A stretch of 64,000 nt of DNA, taken from Acidobacteriota bacterium. GTDB taxonomy: Bacteria; Acidobacteriota; Vicinamibacteria; Vicinamibacterales; CAVVIG01. The position numbers and the translations under genes were made by a program. This document shows positions 38,058 through 47,055 of this stretch, piece after piece. The stretch spans positions 62,001 to 126,000 of the forward strand of contig QHWB01000038.1 in assembly GCA_003222395.1 (NCBI GenBank), written 5' to 3'. The notes below the pieces were generated by a model. That model was given only the letters and a program-made list of their open reading frames with translations. It did no database searches and was not told the origin of the DNA. The number at the start of each line of letters is the position of its first letter. Position 1 is the first letter of the stretch.

Positions 38058-38848
38058 AGACTCTTGCCGCGCTTACCGTCGGCCTCATCGCGTTCCACCG
38101 TCCGGCATTCGCTCAGGACAGGGAACCCAATGCCTTGTACCTGACCGGCGAGGCCGATTCGAGTCCGACGTTCTCGGGCGGTGCCGCCGAAGCTGATTGG
38201 GTGCACGCCGTCTCGTCTCGTTCCGGCATCACACTCGGCGGCGGATCGACGGCCGTCGCCGACCTCCATTGGCATTACGGGCTGGCCGGCGGCTATCTGC
38301 GCCGCCACCGCGTTGTTTACGCTGGCCGCATCGGCCTGGGAGGCGGACGGGCGCATGAAGACGGCTTCTCGTACGCCCGATATGTCGGAACAGTGGCCGT
38401 GCCAATTGCAGGCGGCGTTCACGGAGAAGCCGAGGCGCAGTACGTGCGGGTCGCGGGCAGTGCGGCAATGGTGTTCAAGGTGGGTTCTGTATATTCCGGA
38501 ATTCGCGGAGTGAGCCTGCGAGCGGCGTACTACTCGACTTCGTCGGCAATGTCGCGTGCACATTTGGTATCAGGCCAGGGCGAGTGGAACGGCGGTCGCT
38601 TTTCAGTGCTCGGCGGGGGGGCCAAGGCAGCCGGATCGGTGCGGCCGGTCGTTGTGGCGCCGACCGATCTGACGACGCACCCGTCGGCTGAACTGTTCGG
38701 CGGCGCGTCGGTAGCCGTGGGGCGCTCACGCCTGATCGGTTCAGTACAGATGGTGCCGCAGACACCGGGCAGGCTGATTCGAGTCGTCACGACGTTGAAG
38801 CTCTCGCTCGAGTCTTCCGCAGAACCGCCGCGGCAGGACGCTCGATGA
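38054..38848 (+). CDS. Putative outer-membrane beta-barrel protein of the glycosyltransferase operon
   Basis: The 264-residue protein has a signal peptide (LTVGLIAFHRPAFAQD) and then repeated amphipathic glycine- and aromatic-rich strands (HWHYGLAGGYLRRHRVVYAGRIGLGG, GEAEAQYVRVAG) ending in VTTLKLSLES. This looks like a small outer-membrane barrel, but I do not recognise the family. In context it could be the export pore or a surface partner of the polymer, though about 240 residues is small for an 18-strand exporter such as AlgE. It overlaps both neighbours by ATGA. Confidence 0.6.
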   Translation: MKTLAALTVGLIAFHRPAFAQDREPNALYLTGEADSSPTFSGGAAEADWVHAVSSRSGITLGGGSTAVADLHWHYGLAGGYLRRHRVVYAGRIGLGGGRAHEDGFSYARYVGTVAVPIAGGVHGEAEAQYVRVAGSAAMVFKVGSVYSGIRGVSLRAAYYSTSSAMSRAHLVSGQGEWNGGRFSVLGGGAKAAGSVRPVVVAPTDLTTHPSAELFGGASVAVGRSRLIGSVQMVPQTPGRLIRVVTTLKLSLESSAEPPRQDAR

Positions 38849-39582
38849 CTCGTCAGAATGGGAACCGGCGCACGGTGACATGGTCGACCGAGGCCGTTCA
38901 GGCACGCGAGCAGGCGCGGGAAGCGGAGCGTCGCCGGCTCGCCCGCGAGCTTCACGACGAACTTGGCCACGCGCTGTTCGGATTGAAGATGCACATTGCA
39001 TGGCTTCAGCACCGCGTGTTGACGCTTCCGAGCGCCGAGTCGGCCGACATTCGCGAGCGGCTGCCCGCGATGCTCGACCTCGTCGAGCGCTCGGTGCGCA
39101 CGGTCAACGAAATCGTGACCGATCTCCGGCCGCCGGCGCTGGACCAGCTCGGGTTGATCGCGGCGCTCGAATGGCAGGCCGAATCGTTCGCGCGGCGATC
39201 CGGGTTGCGATGCCGATTCCTGGGAACCGGCGACGTGGACGAACTGGACGCCGGCCGCGCGACGGCGGTGTTCCGGATGTTTCAGGAGATGCTCACCAAC
39301 GTCGAGCGACACGCGCGCGCCAGCCGCGTCAACGTGGTCGTTCGGCGCCTGAACGATCGACTGAGTCTTCGCGTCCGCGACAACGGCCGCGGCGTTCATC
39401 CCGGGAAAGTCGCGGCGCCCGACTCCTTCGGGCTGCTGGGTATGCGCGAGCGCGCGTTGCTGCTCGGGGGCGACTTGACGATTCGCAGCGCGCCGCGCCG
39501 GGGCACGACAGTCGTCGCGACGATTCCGCTGGCGAACCGCCGCTTCAAATCGCGCGCGGTCAAGGATGGCAACGGCCGATGA
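38845..39582 (+). CDS. Cytosolic NarL-type sensor histidine kinase
   Basis: The 245-residue protein is a HisKA_3 kinase: phosphoacceptor His37 in ARELHDELGHAL, an N-box MLTNVERHARA and G-boxes DNGRGVHP and GLLGMRERA. It has no sensor or membrane domain, so it must get its signal from a partner protein, perhaps the cyclase or the barrel encoded just upstream. It overlaps the response-regulator gene by ATGA, making a cognate pair. Confidence 0.85.
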   Translation: MTRQNGNRRTVTWSTEAVQAREQAREAERRRLARELHDELGHALFGLKMHIAWLQHRVLTLPSAESADIRERLPAMLDLVERSVRTVNEIVTDLRPPALDQLGLIAALEWQAESFARRSGLRCRFLGTGDVDELDAGRATAVFRMFQEMLTNVERHARASRVNVVVRRLNDRLSLRVRDNGRGVHPGKVAAPDSFGLLGMRERALLLGGDLTIRSAPRRGTTVVATIPLANRRFKSRAVKDGNGR

Positions 39583-40211
39583 TTCGAGTCCTCGTCATCG
39601 ACGACCACGGCCTCGTCCGGCAGGGCATCCGCCAGTTTCTCGCCGATACCCCCGACATCATCGTCGGCGCAGATGCATCGAATGCCGCGGACGGCCTCGC
39701 GCGCGCGCGCCGTGAACAGTGGGGCGCAGTTCTGCTCGATCTCACGCTGCCGGACAGTCACGGTCTGGACGTTTTGAAGGAGCTGCGGAGGGAACAACCG
39801 GATGTGCCGATCCTCGTCTTGAGCATGCACCCGGAAGATCAGTTTGCGCTGCGCGCCATTCGAGCGGGAGCGTCCGGCTATCTCACGAAAAACAGCGCAC
39901 CGGAGGAGCTCGTGACCGCCATTCGCGCCGTCGTCTCCGGGCGGCATTACCTCAGTCCTTGGCTGGCGGAGCGCCTGGCCCGAGAGGCGACCGGGCATCC
40001 ATTCAACGCCGCACACGAACAGTTATCCGATCGTGAATATCAGGTGCTGATGCGAATTGCCTCGGGGAAGACCACCAAGCAGATTGCCTCTGAGATGAAT
40101 ATCAGCCCGAAGACCGTGAGCACGTATCGCACGCGGCTGTCCGAGAAGATGCATCTCACAACGGACGCCGAGTTGACCGCCTACGTGTTTCGTAATCGTC
40201 TGCTCGAATAA
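39579..40211 (+). CDS. NarL/LuxR-family response regulator
   Basis: The 210-residue protein has a receiver domain with Asp54 (LLDLTLPD) and a conserved Lys in YLTKNSAP. Its C-terminal LuxR helix-turn-helix is SDREYQVLMRIASGKTTKQI followed by SPKTVSTYR. It is paired with the kinase before it and closes the eight-gene overlapping operon. It may act on the direct-repeat site at 30993-31030, which is inference. Confidence 0.88.
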   Translation: MIRVLVIDDHGLVRQGIRQFLADTPDIIVGADASNAADGLARARREQWGAVLLDLTLPDSHGLDVLKELRREQPDVPILVLSMHPEDQFALRAIRAGASGYLTKNSAPEELVTAIRAVVSGRHYLSPWLAERLAREATGHPFNAAHEQLSDREYQVLMRIASGKTTKQIASEMNISPKTVSTYRTRLSEKMHLTTDAELTAYVFRNRLLE

Positions 40212-40263
40212 GCACGCCGCTTCGCGCCTGTCAGGTTCAGACCTACATCCGACCGCCCTCAAA

Positions 40264-40321
40264 GCGCACGCCGAATCGGGATATCTGCTGAGCTCACGAT
40301 CAGGATCTAACCGGCGTGCGC
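40264..40321. promoter_or_regulatory. 10-base inverted repeat in the gap before the HD-GYP gene
   Basis: GCGCACGCCG (40264-40273) is perfectly mirrored by CGGCGTGCGC (40312-40321) with 38 bases between. It sits 58 bases before the HD-GYP start. It could be an operator or an RNA stem; no T-run follows, so it is not a simple terminator. Confidence 0.35.
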
Positions 40322-40378
40322 CTCTGCAGCTCGGGTCCTAGCATTACTGACGAGTTACGGACGACATCAGGAGCGAAC

Positions 40379-40942
40379 ATGAAAACAATTTCCATGGATG
40401 TGTTGACCGCGGCGATCTCGTCCGACCCGGCGACACGCGAGCACATGAACCGCGTCCGCGGCTACGCCGTCAGCCTCGCCCTCGTGCTCGGCGTGCGAAA
40501 CCACTCGCTGCTCGAGGCGATCGACGAGGCCGCGTTGCTCCACGACATCGGAAAGGTCGCGATTCCCTCCCACATCCTCAACAAACCGGATCGGCTCACA
40601 ACGGCTGAATTCGAGGAAATGAAACGGCACGTCGACGTCGGCGCCGACATGCTGGCGCAATTTTCGCTGCACGCGGCGGTCGCTCCCATCGTGCGGGCCC
40701 ACCACGAGAACTGGGACGGCACCGGATACCTCAGAGGGTTGCAACGACGCACGATCCCGCTCGGGGCGCGCATCGTTTCGGTGGTCGATTGCTTCGATGC
40801 GCTGACGTCCGACCGTCCGTATCGTGCGCGTATTCCTCGTGAGGAAGCGCTGCAAATCGTCCGGAGCCGCCAGGGAACGATGTACGACCCGGCGGTCGTC
40901 GATGCGTTCGTGCGCGTCTATGACATGGAGACCGAATCATGA
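40379..40942 (+). CDS. HD-GYP-like phosphohydrolase
   Basis: The 187-residue protein is almost only an HD-GYP-type domain: ALLHDIGKVAIP (the HD pair), a long helix HVDVGADML, then AHHENWDGTGYL. The last motif matches HHExxDGxGYP except that Leu replaces Pro. A later SVVDCFDALTSDRPYR also fits. Such proteins degrade c-di-GMP and would balance the cyclase upstream; the altered GYP motif leaves activity uncertain. The start at 40379 has CAGGAG upstream. It overlaps the hybrid kinase by ATGA. Confidence 0.8.
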   Translation: MKTISMDVLTAAISSDPATREHMNRVRGYAVSLALVLGVRNHSLLEAIDEAALLHDIGKVAIPSHILNKPDRLTTAEFEEMKRHVDVGADMLAQFSLHAAVAPIVRAHHENWDGTGYLRGLQRRTIPLGARIVSVVDCFDALTSDRPYRARIPREEALQIVRSRQGTMYDPAVVDAFVRVYDMETES

Positions 40943-43305
40943 ATACAACGGCGATTCAGGCCGGGCCCCGGGCGCTCGTCAGCGCGATCGCCGATTTCGG
41001 CGCGCTCGCGAACCGCGACACCGACGTCCGCGTGCTTCTCGATCGCGCCGTGCAGGTCGTGGCGGCGAACCTTTGTATCGACTGCTGCCACATCTATCGG
41101 GCGTCGCTTGCCATGCACGAGCTCGAGCTCGCCGACGGCGTTGGTCGAGGCTCCGCATCCATCCGGTGCGACGCGCGGCGCATCGCCCGCGAGACGCTCG
41201 ACAGGCTCGAAGCCGGCATCACCGAACCGCTCCGGACCGACACGGCGTTGTCGCTCGTCATCGATGGCGATTCGTCCCCGTTCGGGATCCTCGTCGCCTG
41301 CGGCACGACGCGGCGCACGTTCACGCGCCCGGACGAGGAGTTCGTGCGATCGGTCGTCGGCGTGCTCACCGACGCGATTCGCCGAGCTCACTCCGTGCGC
41401 GACAAGGCTCGCTTCCAGGCCGTCGTGACGTCGACCGGCGACGCCATCATCGAGGTGACGAAAGAGGGGCGCATTTTCAACTGGAACGCGGCTGCCGAAG
41501 CGCTGTTCGAGCGGCCGGGCCACGACGCCATCGGCACGTCGGCGGCTGCGCTGTTTCCCGAAAGCGATGCCGACGCGTTCTTTCCGATGCTCGCGCTGGT
41601 CTCCCGCGGAACCACGCTCGGTCCGATGGAAATGGATCTTCGGAAGACCGGTGGGAACACGGTCGAAGCGCTGCTCCGCCTCTCCCCGATCGTTCTCTCC
41701 GATGGCCGGATCACCGCCGTCTCTATGAGCGTGCGGGACTTGCGTGAGAAACGACTCGCGGATCGGGCTCTGAGGATGCATGGCGACATTCTCGAGAACA
41801 TGCCCGCGGCGGTGATCGTCTGGCGACTGGACGATCTCGAGGATCCTTCGTCGCTGCGCCTGGTCACGGCGAATCGTCAGGCCGACGCCGTGGTCGGCGT
41901 CTCGCTCGGAGAAAGGATCGGCGAGCGATTCGCCGATGTTCCGCTCGAATTGAGCGGTCCCGACGATCCGATCGCGTACGCCACGGTCGTGCGGACATCG
42001 GAGCCGATCGATTTCGGGGAGCGTTCGACGGGCGCCGGTCGCGGCGGAGTGCGATGGCACCAGGTGCGCGCATTCCCGCTTCCCGATCGGTCGGTCGGCA
42101 TCGTCTTCCACGATGTGACCGATCAGCGCGAGCTCGCCACTCAACTGCAGCACGCGCAGCGGCTGGAAGTCATCGGGCGGCTCGCCGGCGGAGTCGCCCA
42201 CGATTTCAACAACCTGCTGACGATCATCAACGGGTACAGCGAGATGCTTCGGCCGAAGATTGACGGCGACGCCTCGGCGATCGAGGACCTCGACGAGATC
42301 GAACGCGCGTCGCATTCGGCCCACCAGCTGACACGGCAGCTCCTCGCGTTCGGCCGTCGCCAGGTGCTCCGGCCGGAACCGATCGATCTGCGCAGCTTCC
42401 TCGGCTCGTCGCGTCGCATGTTGAACCGTCTGATCGGAGAAGACATCGAACTGTGTGTCGTCGGACATGATCCCGTCATCGTCTGTGCCGATGCCGGCCA
42501 ACTCGAGCAGGTCCTCCTGAACCTGGCCGTAAACGCCCGCGATGCGATGCCCGCCGGCGGGAAACTCTTCGTCGAGTCGAATCTCGTCGAGATCGGAACG
42601 GACCCGGTCGTGCCGGCCGGGAAGTACGGAATGCTGACCGTGAGCGATACAGGTCTCGGTATGGACGCCTCGACGCTTGCCCGCGCATTCGAGCCGTTCT
42701 TCACCACGAAGGAAGTGGGCAGAGGGACCGGACTTGGCCTGTCGACGGTTCACGGGATCGTCAAGCAGAGCGGCGGCCACATTACCGTGAAGAGCGAGCC
42801 GGGAGAAGGATCGACGTTCACGATTTATCTGCCTGCCATTGACGAGACGGTGATCGAACCCGAACCTGTCACATCGCCCGTTCGGATCTGCTCGATGGCC
42901 TCGCACACGGTCTTGCTGGTCGAAGACGACGAGACGGTGCGGTTCCTCGTGCAGAAAGTGCTGAATCGCGCCGGCCTGACCGTTCTGGAGGCACGCGATC
43001 CTGACCAGGCGATGCGGCTCGCGGATCGATTCACCGGCTCCATCGATCTGCTCATCACCGACGTGGTGATGCCGCGTCAGAGCGGATCGGAGCTGGCCGC
43101 GCGTCTGGCGATGCGCTTTCCGGCGATCAAAGTGATCTATATGTCCGGTTACATGCGGGAGGCCTGCTCCGGTCACTGCAAGCTGCCGCCAAACGCGATG
43201 TTCGTCCAGAAGCCATTCGTGCCGGCCGACCTGATCGACGGTGTGCAGCGTGTGCTCCAGGCCGGAACGAGTCGGACGAACCGGACCGATCAGCAACCGA
43301 TGTGA
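40939..43305 (+). CDS. Soluble hybrid histidine kinase (GAF-PAS-PAS-HK-REC)
   Basis: The 788-residue protein has a GAF-like domain (about residues 15-150), two PAS domains (about 155-275 and 280-400), a HisKA domain with His421 in GVAHDFNNLL, an ATPase domain with GRGTGLGLSTVHGIV, and a C-terminal receiver with Asp708 in LLITDVVMP. There are no membrane segments, so it senses an internal signal. It is translationally coupled to the HD-GYP gene, suggesting that the pair links a signal to c-di-GMP turnover. Confidence 0.87.
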   Translation: MNTTAIQAGPRALVSAIADFGALANRDTDVRVLLDRAVQVVAANLCIDCCHIYRASLAMHELELADGVGRGSASIRCDARRIARETLDRLEAGITEPLRTDTALSLVIDGDSSPFGILVACGTTRRTFTRPDEEFVRSVVGVLTDAIRRAHSVRDKARFQAVVTSTGDAIIEVTKEGRIFNWNAAAEALFERPGHDAIGTSAAALFPESDADAFFPMLALVSRGTTLGPMEMDLRKTGGNTVEALLRLSPIVLSDGRITAVSMSVRDLREKRLADRALRMHGDILENMPAAVIVWRLDDLEDPSSLRLVTANRQADAVVGVSLGERIGERFADVPLELSGPDDPIAYATVVRTSEPIDFGERSTGAGRGGVRWHQVRAFPLPDRSVGIVFHDVTDQRELATQLQHAQRLEVIGRLAGGVAHDFNNLLTIINGYSEMLRPKIDGDASAIEDLDEIERASHSAHQLTRQLLAFGRRQVLRPEPIDLRSFLGSSRRMLNRLIGEDIELCVVGHDPVIVCADAGQLEQVLLNLAVNARDAMPAGGKLFVESNLVEIGTDPVVPAGKYGMLTVSDTGLGMDASTLARAFEPFFTTKEVGRGTGLGLSTVHGIVKQSGGHITVKSEPGEGSTFTIYLPAIDETVIEPEPVTSPVRICSMASHTVLLVEDDETVRFLVQKVLNRAGLTVLEARDPDQAMRLADRFTGSIDLLITDVVMPRQSGSELAARLAMRFPAIKVIYMSGYMREACSGHCKLPPNAMFVQKPFVPADLIDGVQRVLQAGTSRTNRTDQQPM

Positions 43306-43311
43306 TCGGTT
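43295..43311. terminator. Short stem-loop between convergent genes
   Basis: AACCGAT-GTG-ATCGGTT is a perfect 7-base stem with a 3-base loop that spans the hybrid-kinase stop codon. It lies in the 10-base gap to the end of the DUF1501 gene. It has no long T-run, so terminator strength is doubtful. Confidence 0.35.
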
Positions 43312-43315
43312 CCCT

Positions 43316-44575
43316 CTAGACGAACATGCCGAGCGGTTCGAAGCGGCCTTTCAGGATCGCCTCGGTCTGATCGCACCCGAGCCACTCGCGGATCGCGGTC
43401 GCGTAGACGCGTCTGAAATCGGTCGTCATCTTCAGGTTGCCGTCGTCGAGATCGGTGAGGCTCGGCGGCGTTCCGTAGAAGCCGCCCTTGACGCCTTTGC
43501 CGATCACGAACATCGGCGTCGCCGTGCCGTGATCCGTTCCAAGGCTTCCGTTCTCTTCGACGCGACGTCCGAACTCCGTGAAGATCATCACGGCGACTTC
43601 GTCCGCGTGCCCGATGCGTCTGAGGTCCTCGATGAAGCCGCGGACGGCGTCGGCCGTATACATCAGCAGGCGGCTGTGCAGATCCGCCTGCTGCACGTGC
43701 GTATCGAACGAGTTGCCCTGATACGTCACGTAGTACAGCCGCGTCGCCATCCCCGCGGCGATGAGCGCCGCGACGCGCCGGAGGTTGCCGCCGAGGCCGC
43801 CGCCCTGGCCGTAGTCCACCGACGTCTGATAGGCGGCTGTCGTCTGCCGAACGAAGTCGGAGCTGTCGGTGGCGTTCTCGGCCGTCGACTTCAGAAATTC
43901 CAGCGTCGCGTTCGACGTCGTCACCGGGTGGCTCAGCCCCGCGAGCACTCGCTTCTCTTCGTCATTACCCTCACGACGGAAGCGCGCCGGATCGTCGAAG
44001 ACGAGCGGTGAATGCCGCCCGCTTCGTACCGCGAGCGACTGCGACGTTCCCACGTCGACGATGACGTTGCGCGTGGACGGTGTGTAGCGCGCGTCGGCGA
44101 GCCGTCCGATCCATCCCAGCGTCTCGCCGCCGTTGGGCACGCCCGTATGCCAGAAGCCCATCGACGAAAAATGCGACAGGCTCGGATGATCGTAGCCGCA
44201 GCCGTGAACGACGGCGAGCGTGCCGTCTTTGTACAGTCGCTCGAACCCGACCATCGACGGGTGGAAGCCGAATCCGCCGGAAGCTTTGATCACGTCGCGC
44301 TCGGCGATGCCAAGCTTCGGCCTCGCGCGATAGTACGCCGGATCCGAATACGGCACGACCGTGTTCAGGCCGTCGTTGCCGCCGGACAGCTCGATGACGA
44401 CGAGAATCCGCTCGGGGTGTTTCTCGACGCTGGTGCCTTGGAGCGCCTCGGCGGCAAGGGCCGCCGACGTGCGGCTCAGCACGAGCGGCAATCCGGCGCC
44501 GATGCCGATGCCGTACAACCCGCGCGCGAGAAAATCGCGGCGCGAACACGAACAGCCCGAGTGTCTGCGCGACAT
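43316..44575 (-). CDS. Tat-exported DUF1501 protein
   Basis: The protein (419 residues from the ATG at 44575) has a twin-arginine signal (SRRDFLARGLYG) and matches DUF1501, a sulfatase/phosphatase-fold family: VVIELSGGNDGLNTV at the N-terminus, FHPSMVGFERLY, VIFTEFGRRVEENGSLGTDHGT and GKGVKGG. DUF1501 genes are nearly always next to DUF1800 genes, as here, in Planctomycetes, Acidobacteria and proteobacteria. The biochemical role is not established. GAGG five bases before 44575 supports that start over the GTG three bases upstream. Confidence 0.85.
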   Translation of the reverse strand: MSRRHSGCSCSRRDFLARGLYGIGIGAGLPLVLSRTSAALAAEALQGTSVEKHPERILVVIELSGGNDGLNTVVPYSDPAYYRARPKLGIAERDVIKASGGFGFHPSMVGFERLYKDGTLAVVHGCGYDHPSLSHFSSMGFWHTGVPNGGETLGWIGRLADARYTPSTRNVIVDVGTSQSLAVRSGRHSPLVFDDPARFRREGNDEEKRVLAGLSHPVTTSNATLEFLKSTAENATDSSDFVRQTTAAYQTSVDYGQGGGLGGNLRRVAALIAAGMATRLYYVTYQGNSFDTHVQQADLHSRLLMYTADAVRGFIEDLRRIGHADEVAVMIFTEFGRRVEENGSLGTDHGTATPMFVIGKGVKGGFYGTPPSLTDLDDGNLKMTTDFRRVYATAIREWLGCDQTEAILKGRFEPLGMFV

Positions 44576-44588
44576 CACGACCTCTTTC

Positions 44589-44705
44589 AGCTATCAGCTA
44601 TCAGCTATCAGCTTTCAGCTTTCTGCTTTCTGCTTTCTGGTTTCTGCTTTCGCTTCATCGGTGTTGGCCGAGAGCTGATAGCTGATAGCTGATAGCTGAT
44701 AGCTG
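44589..44705. repeat. Inverted pair of heptamer tandem arrays
   Basis: From 44589 the heptamer AGCTATC repeats and decays through AGCTTTC and TGCTTTC to about 44650. From 44673 the complementary heptamer (TAGCTGA units) repeats four to five times to 44705. The two arrays can pair into a long imperfect hairpin. They fill the gap between DUF1800 and DUF1501. Confidence 0.85.
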
Positions 44706-44707
44706 GA

Positions 44708-46531
44708 TCATCCCATTTGATACTCAGGAGCGCTCAACACGAGATAGAGCAGCTCTCTCAGCGACTCTTCGAGCTTCCCGCCCGGCTGAATCGTGGACGA
44801 GCCGAGTTTGCCGCGGAGGAACTCGACGAGCAGACCGCGCTCCCTGTCGCCGAGAGTCACCGACAGGAAGCGACGGACGAAATGATCGACGACCTTGTCG
44901 ACGGTATCGGCGCCGGCCGCGCGGACCATCGCCGTCAGATCGATCTTCGCCGGGCTGCGCGGAATGAGCTTGGTCCGCTCGAAGGCGAGCAGGTTCCCTT
45001 TGTATCCGCCGTAGCGCGTGTTGTAGTCCTCGTCGCGGTCGACCATCATGTTCGACTCGGCCATCGTCTTCGGGTCCACGTCTTCCCTCGTCGCTTCGGT
45101 CATCGACAGCCCCTCGACGAACCGCTGTCCCACGCGCGCGTCAGTGGCGGACATCGCCCGATCGGGCGGGCGGAATCCTTTGACGTCGGGGAACAGCACA
45201 CTACGAAACAGGTTGCCGCGGTTCAGCAGCGTCGACGGCGTGATCCAGGTGCGGCCGCCGGCCCAGCCGGCGACGTTCGGCGGATCGAACAGCGACTGGC
45301 CGAGGCCGCTCGTCATACGCCCGAAATCGGGAATCGTCGGCACCTGGCCCAGCGACATCTTCCTGTACGTGGACACGACCAGGTGGACCGGACTCTTGAT
45401 CTGCGTCGCGAACGCCGACGGACTGTAGAAGTCTTTCGACAGGAAGATGCGCTTCAGCAGCGGCTTCATCTGGTAGCCGCTGTCGCGATACGTGCGGCCA
45501 AGGTCCGCCTTCACCGGGCCGGCGATCTCATCGCGCACGAAGAATCGATAGACCTTTGCCGCCACGAACTCCGCGGTGACCGGCTGCGCGAGGATGGCGT
45601 CGATGATGTCCTCGCCGTCGAAGGTTCCGGTCCGGCCGAGAAAGGTCTTCTGGCCGAAGTCGTGCTGATCGGCGTCGAACCTGAACGCGAGCACGTCGTT
45701 GGTCCAGCCGGTGAACGCGCGCGCGGCCTCGCGAACGTCGCGCTCCGTGTAGTTGCCGACGCCCATCGTGAACAGCTCGAGGAGCTCGCGGCCGAAGTTC
45801 TCGTTCGGGTGCTTCTTGACGTTCTCGCCGTTGTCGAGATACACGAGCATCGCCGGATCTTTCAGGATGCCGACGAGCAGATCGCGGAACGCTCCCGACG
45901 CGCGCGCGCGCAGCATCTCGTTCTGCCGGATCATCATCCGGTAGTCGCGCACTTTGTTCTCGCCCGTCGCGAAGTGGCCGTGCCAGAAGAGCGTGAGCTT
46001 TTCCTCGAGCGGCCGCCGGGTGGAGAACATGCGATTCGCCCACCAGAGCCCGAGCCGCTGGGTTTCGATCGCGTTCGCGTACAGACCGTAGAAGAATTTG
46101 TCGACCACCGGCTGCAGCCGGCGTTGCGCGCCTTCCGGCAGGACCTTCTCGCCGAGGCCCACGCCGCGCTCGCGCGCGATTCGCACGGCCTCGGCCCGGC
46201 TCGGCGGGAACGGATCCATGCCGGGATCCCAGATGACCGATTCGTCGAACGGCTTCAGGTCGTTCGCGATCGACTCGTAGTCGACGAGCTCGTCGACGGC
46301 CTGCCGCGGCGTGAGCGCGGCCAGGCGCGCCACTTCGTCGGGCGCCGCGCCGAAACCGGCGCGCTCGATGAGATGCGCGGCGCGTTCGTAGCTCCAGTCG
46401 CTCGCGGCGATCGGCGACAGGTCGCCCGTCCAGTCCACGGGCCCGGCAGCCATGGCGTTGTCGGAGGGGACCGTTCGCGCCGTCGCGCACAGCGCGACGA
46501 CGAGCAAGGCAGTCATCGCCGGACGGCTCAT
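44708..46531 (-). CDS. DUF1800 family exported protein
   Basis: The 607-residue protein has a signal peptide and matches DUF1800: AAHLIERAGFGAAPDEV near the start, LTLFWHGHFATG with its His pair, the NENFGRELLELFTMGVGNYTE signature, AARAFTGW and DPPNVAGWAGG. These proteins are partners of DUF1501 and of unknown function; roles in the envelope or in handling polymers have been suggested. The start has GGGAGG four to five bases upstream. The heptamer array separates it from its DUF1501 partner on the same strand. Confidence 0.87.
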   Translation of the reverse strand: MSRPAMTALLVVALCATARTVPSDNAMAAGPVDWTGDLSPIAASDWSYERAAHLIERAGFGAAPDEVARLAALTPRQAVDELVDYESIANDLKPFDESVIWDPGMDPFPPSRAEAVRIARERGVGLGEKVLPEGAQRRLQPVVDKFFYGLYANAIETQRLGLWWANRMFSTRRPLEEKLTLFWHGHFATGENKVRDYRMMIRQNEMLRARASGAFRDLLVGILKDPAMLVYLDNGENVKKHPNENFGRELLELFTMGVGNYTERDVREAARAFTGWTNDVLAFRFDADQHDFGQKTFLGRTGTFDGEDIIDAILAQPVTAEFVAAKVYRFFVRDEIAGPVKADLGRTYRDSGYQMKPLLKRIFLSKDFYSPSAFATQIKSPVHLVVSTYRKMSLGQVPTIPDFGRMTSGLGQSLFDPPNVAGWAGGRTWITPSTLLNRGNLFRSVLFPDVKGFRPPDRAMSATDARVGQRFVEGLSMTEATREDVDPKTMAESNMMVDRDEDYNTRYGGYKGNLLAFERTKLIPRSPAKIDLTAMVRAAGADTVDKVVDHFVRRFLSVTLGDRERGLLVEFLRGKLGSSTIQPGGKLEESLRELLYLVLSAPEYQMG

Positions 46532-46614
46532 CGCGTCCTCCCGGACCGGTTCACGCGGCTACGAAGAAATCCGCTGGGTGCGCGCCGCGAATTATACGAG
46601 ACGTGGGCTGACGC

Positions 46615-47001
46615 CTACACCTGTTGGGCGGAGGCCGCTTCCAGCCAGCGCTCGGCATCCTCGCGATTTCGAAACACGCTCGCCTTGTACCTCGACCCTT
46701 CGGCGATCGCTGCATACATTCGGGCGATGCCAACGCGCGTCTGGCTGGCCGCGACGAACCCGACCGGCCCTCGGGGGCCGTGCGCAGCCACGATCGCCGC
46801 GATGTGGACGACGATCGCGACGACATCGTCGGGCGACGGGATCCAGGTGACGAGCCGCGCATCGTGCAGCGAGCCGTAGGACCACGCCCCGTCACGAACC
46901 TGGCCGTCCAGCAGCGCGATCACGTCGGACAAGCCGACCGGATCGCGACCGACGATGGTGACGCGTTTGCGATCGTGTTCGATGTCGACGAAGTACGGCA
47001 T
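46615..47001 (-). CDS. Small STAS/SpoIIAA-like protein
   Basis: The 128-residue protein alternates strands and helices: VDIEHDRKRVTIVGRD, ARLVTWIPSPDDVVAIVVHIAAIV, VGFVAASQTRVGIARMYAAIA, and a C-terminal FRNREDAERWLEA helix. This pattern resembles STAS-like or SpoIIAA-like small regulatory proteins, but the match is only by fold impression. It has no signal peptide. It lies 54 bases after the exported kinase-fold gene on the same strand. Confidence 0.5.
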   Translation of the reverse strand: MPYFVDIEHDRKRVTIVGRDPVGLSDVIALLDGQVRDGAWSYGSLHDARLVTWIPSPDDVVAIVVHIAAIVAAHGPRGPVGFVAASQTRVGIARMYAAIAEGSRYKASVFRNREDAERWLEAASAQQV

Positions 47002-47055
47002 GCACTCAGTCGCCGGTCAAACTGTCCGTTCGCGAAGGTGCGTACGTCAAGCACG

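Noticed and set aside
43316-46531. DUF1501/DUF1800 pair as a novel system
   Set aside because: The pair is common and already catalogued in many phyla; only the repeat between the genes is unusual here.
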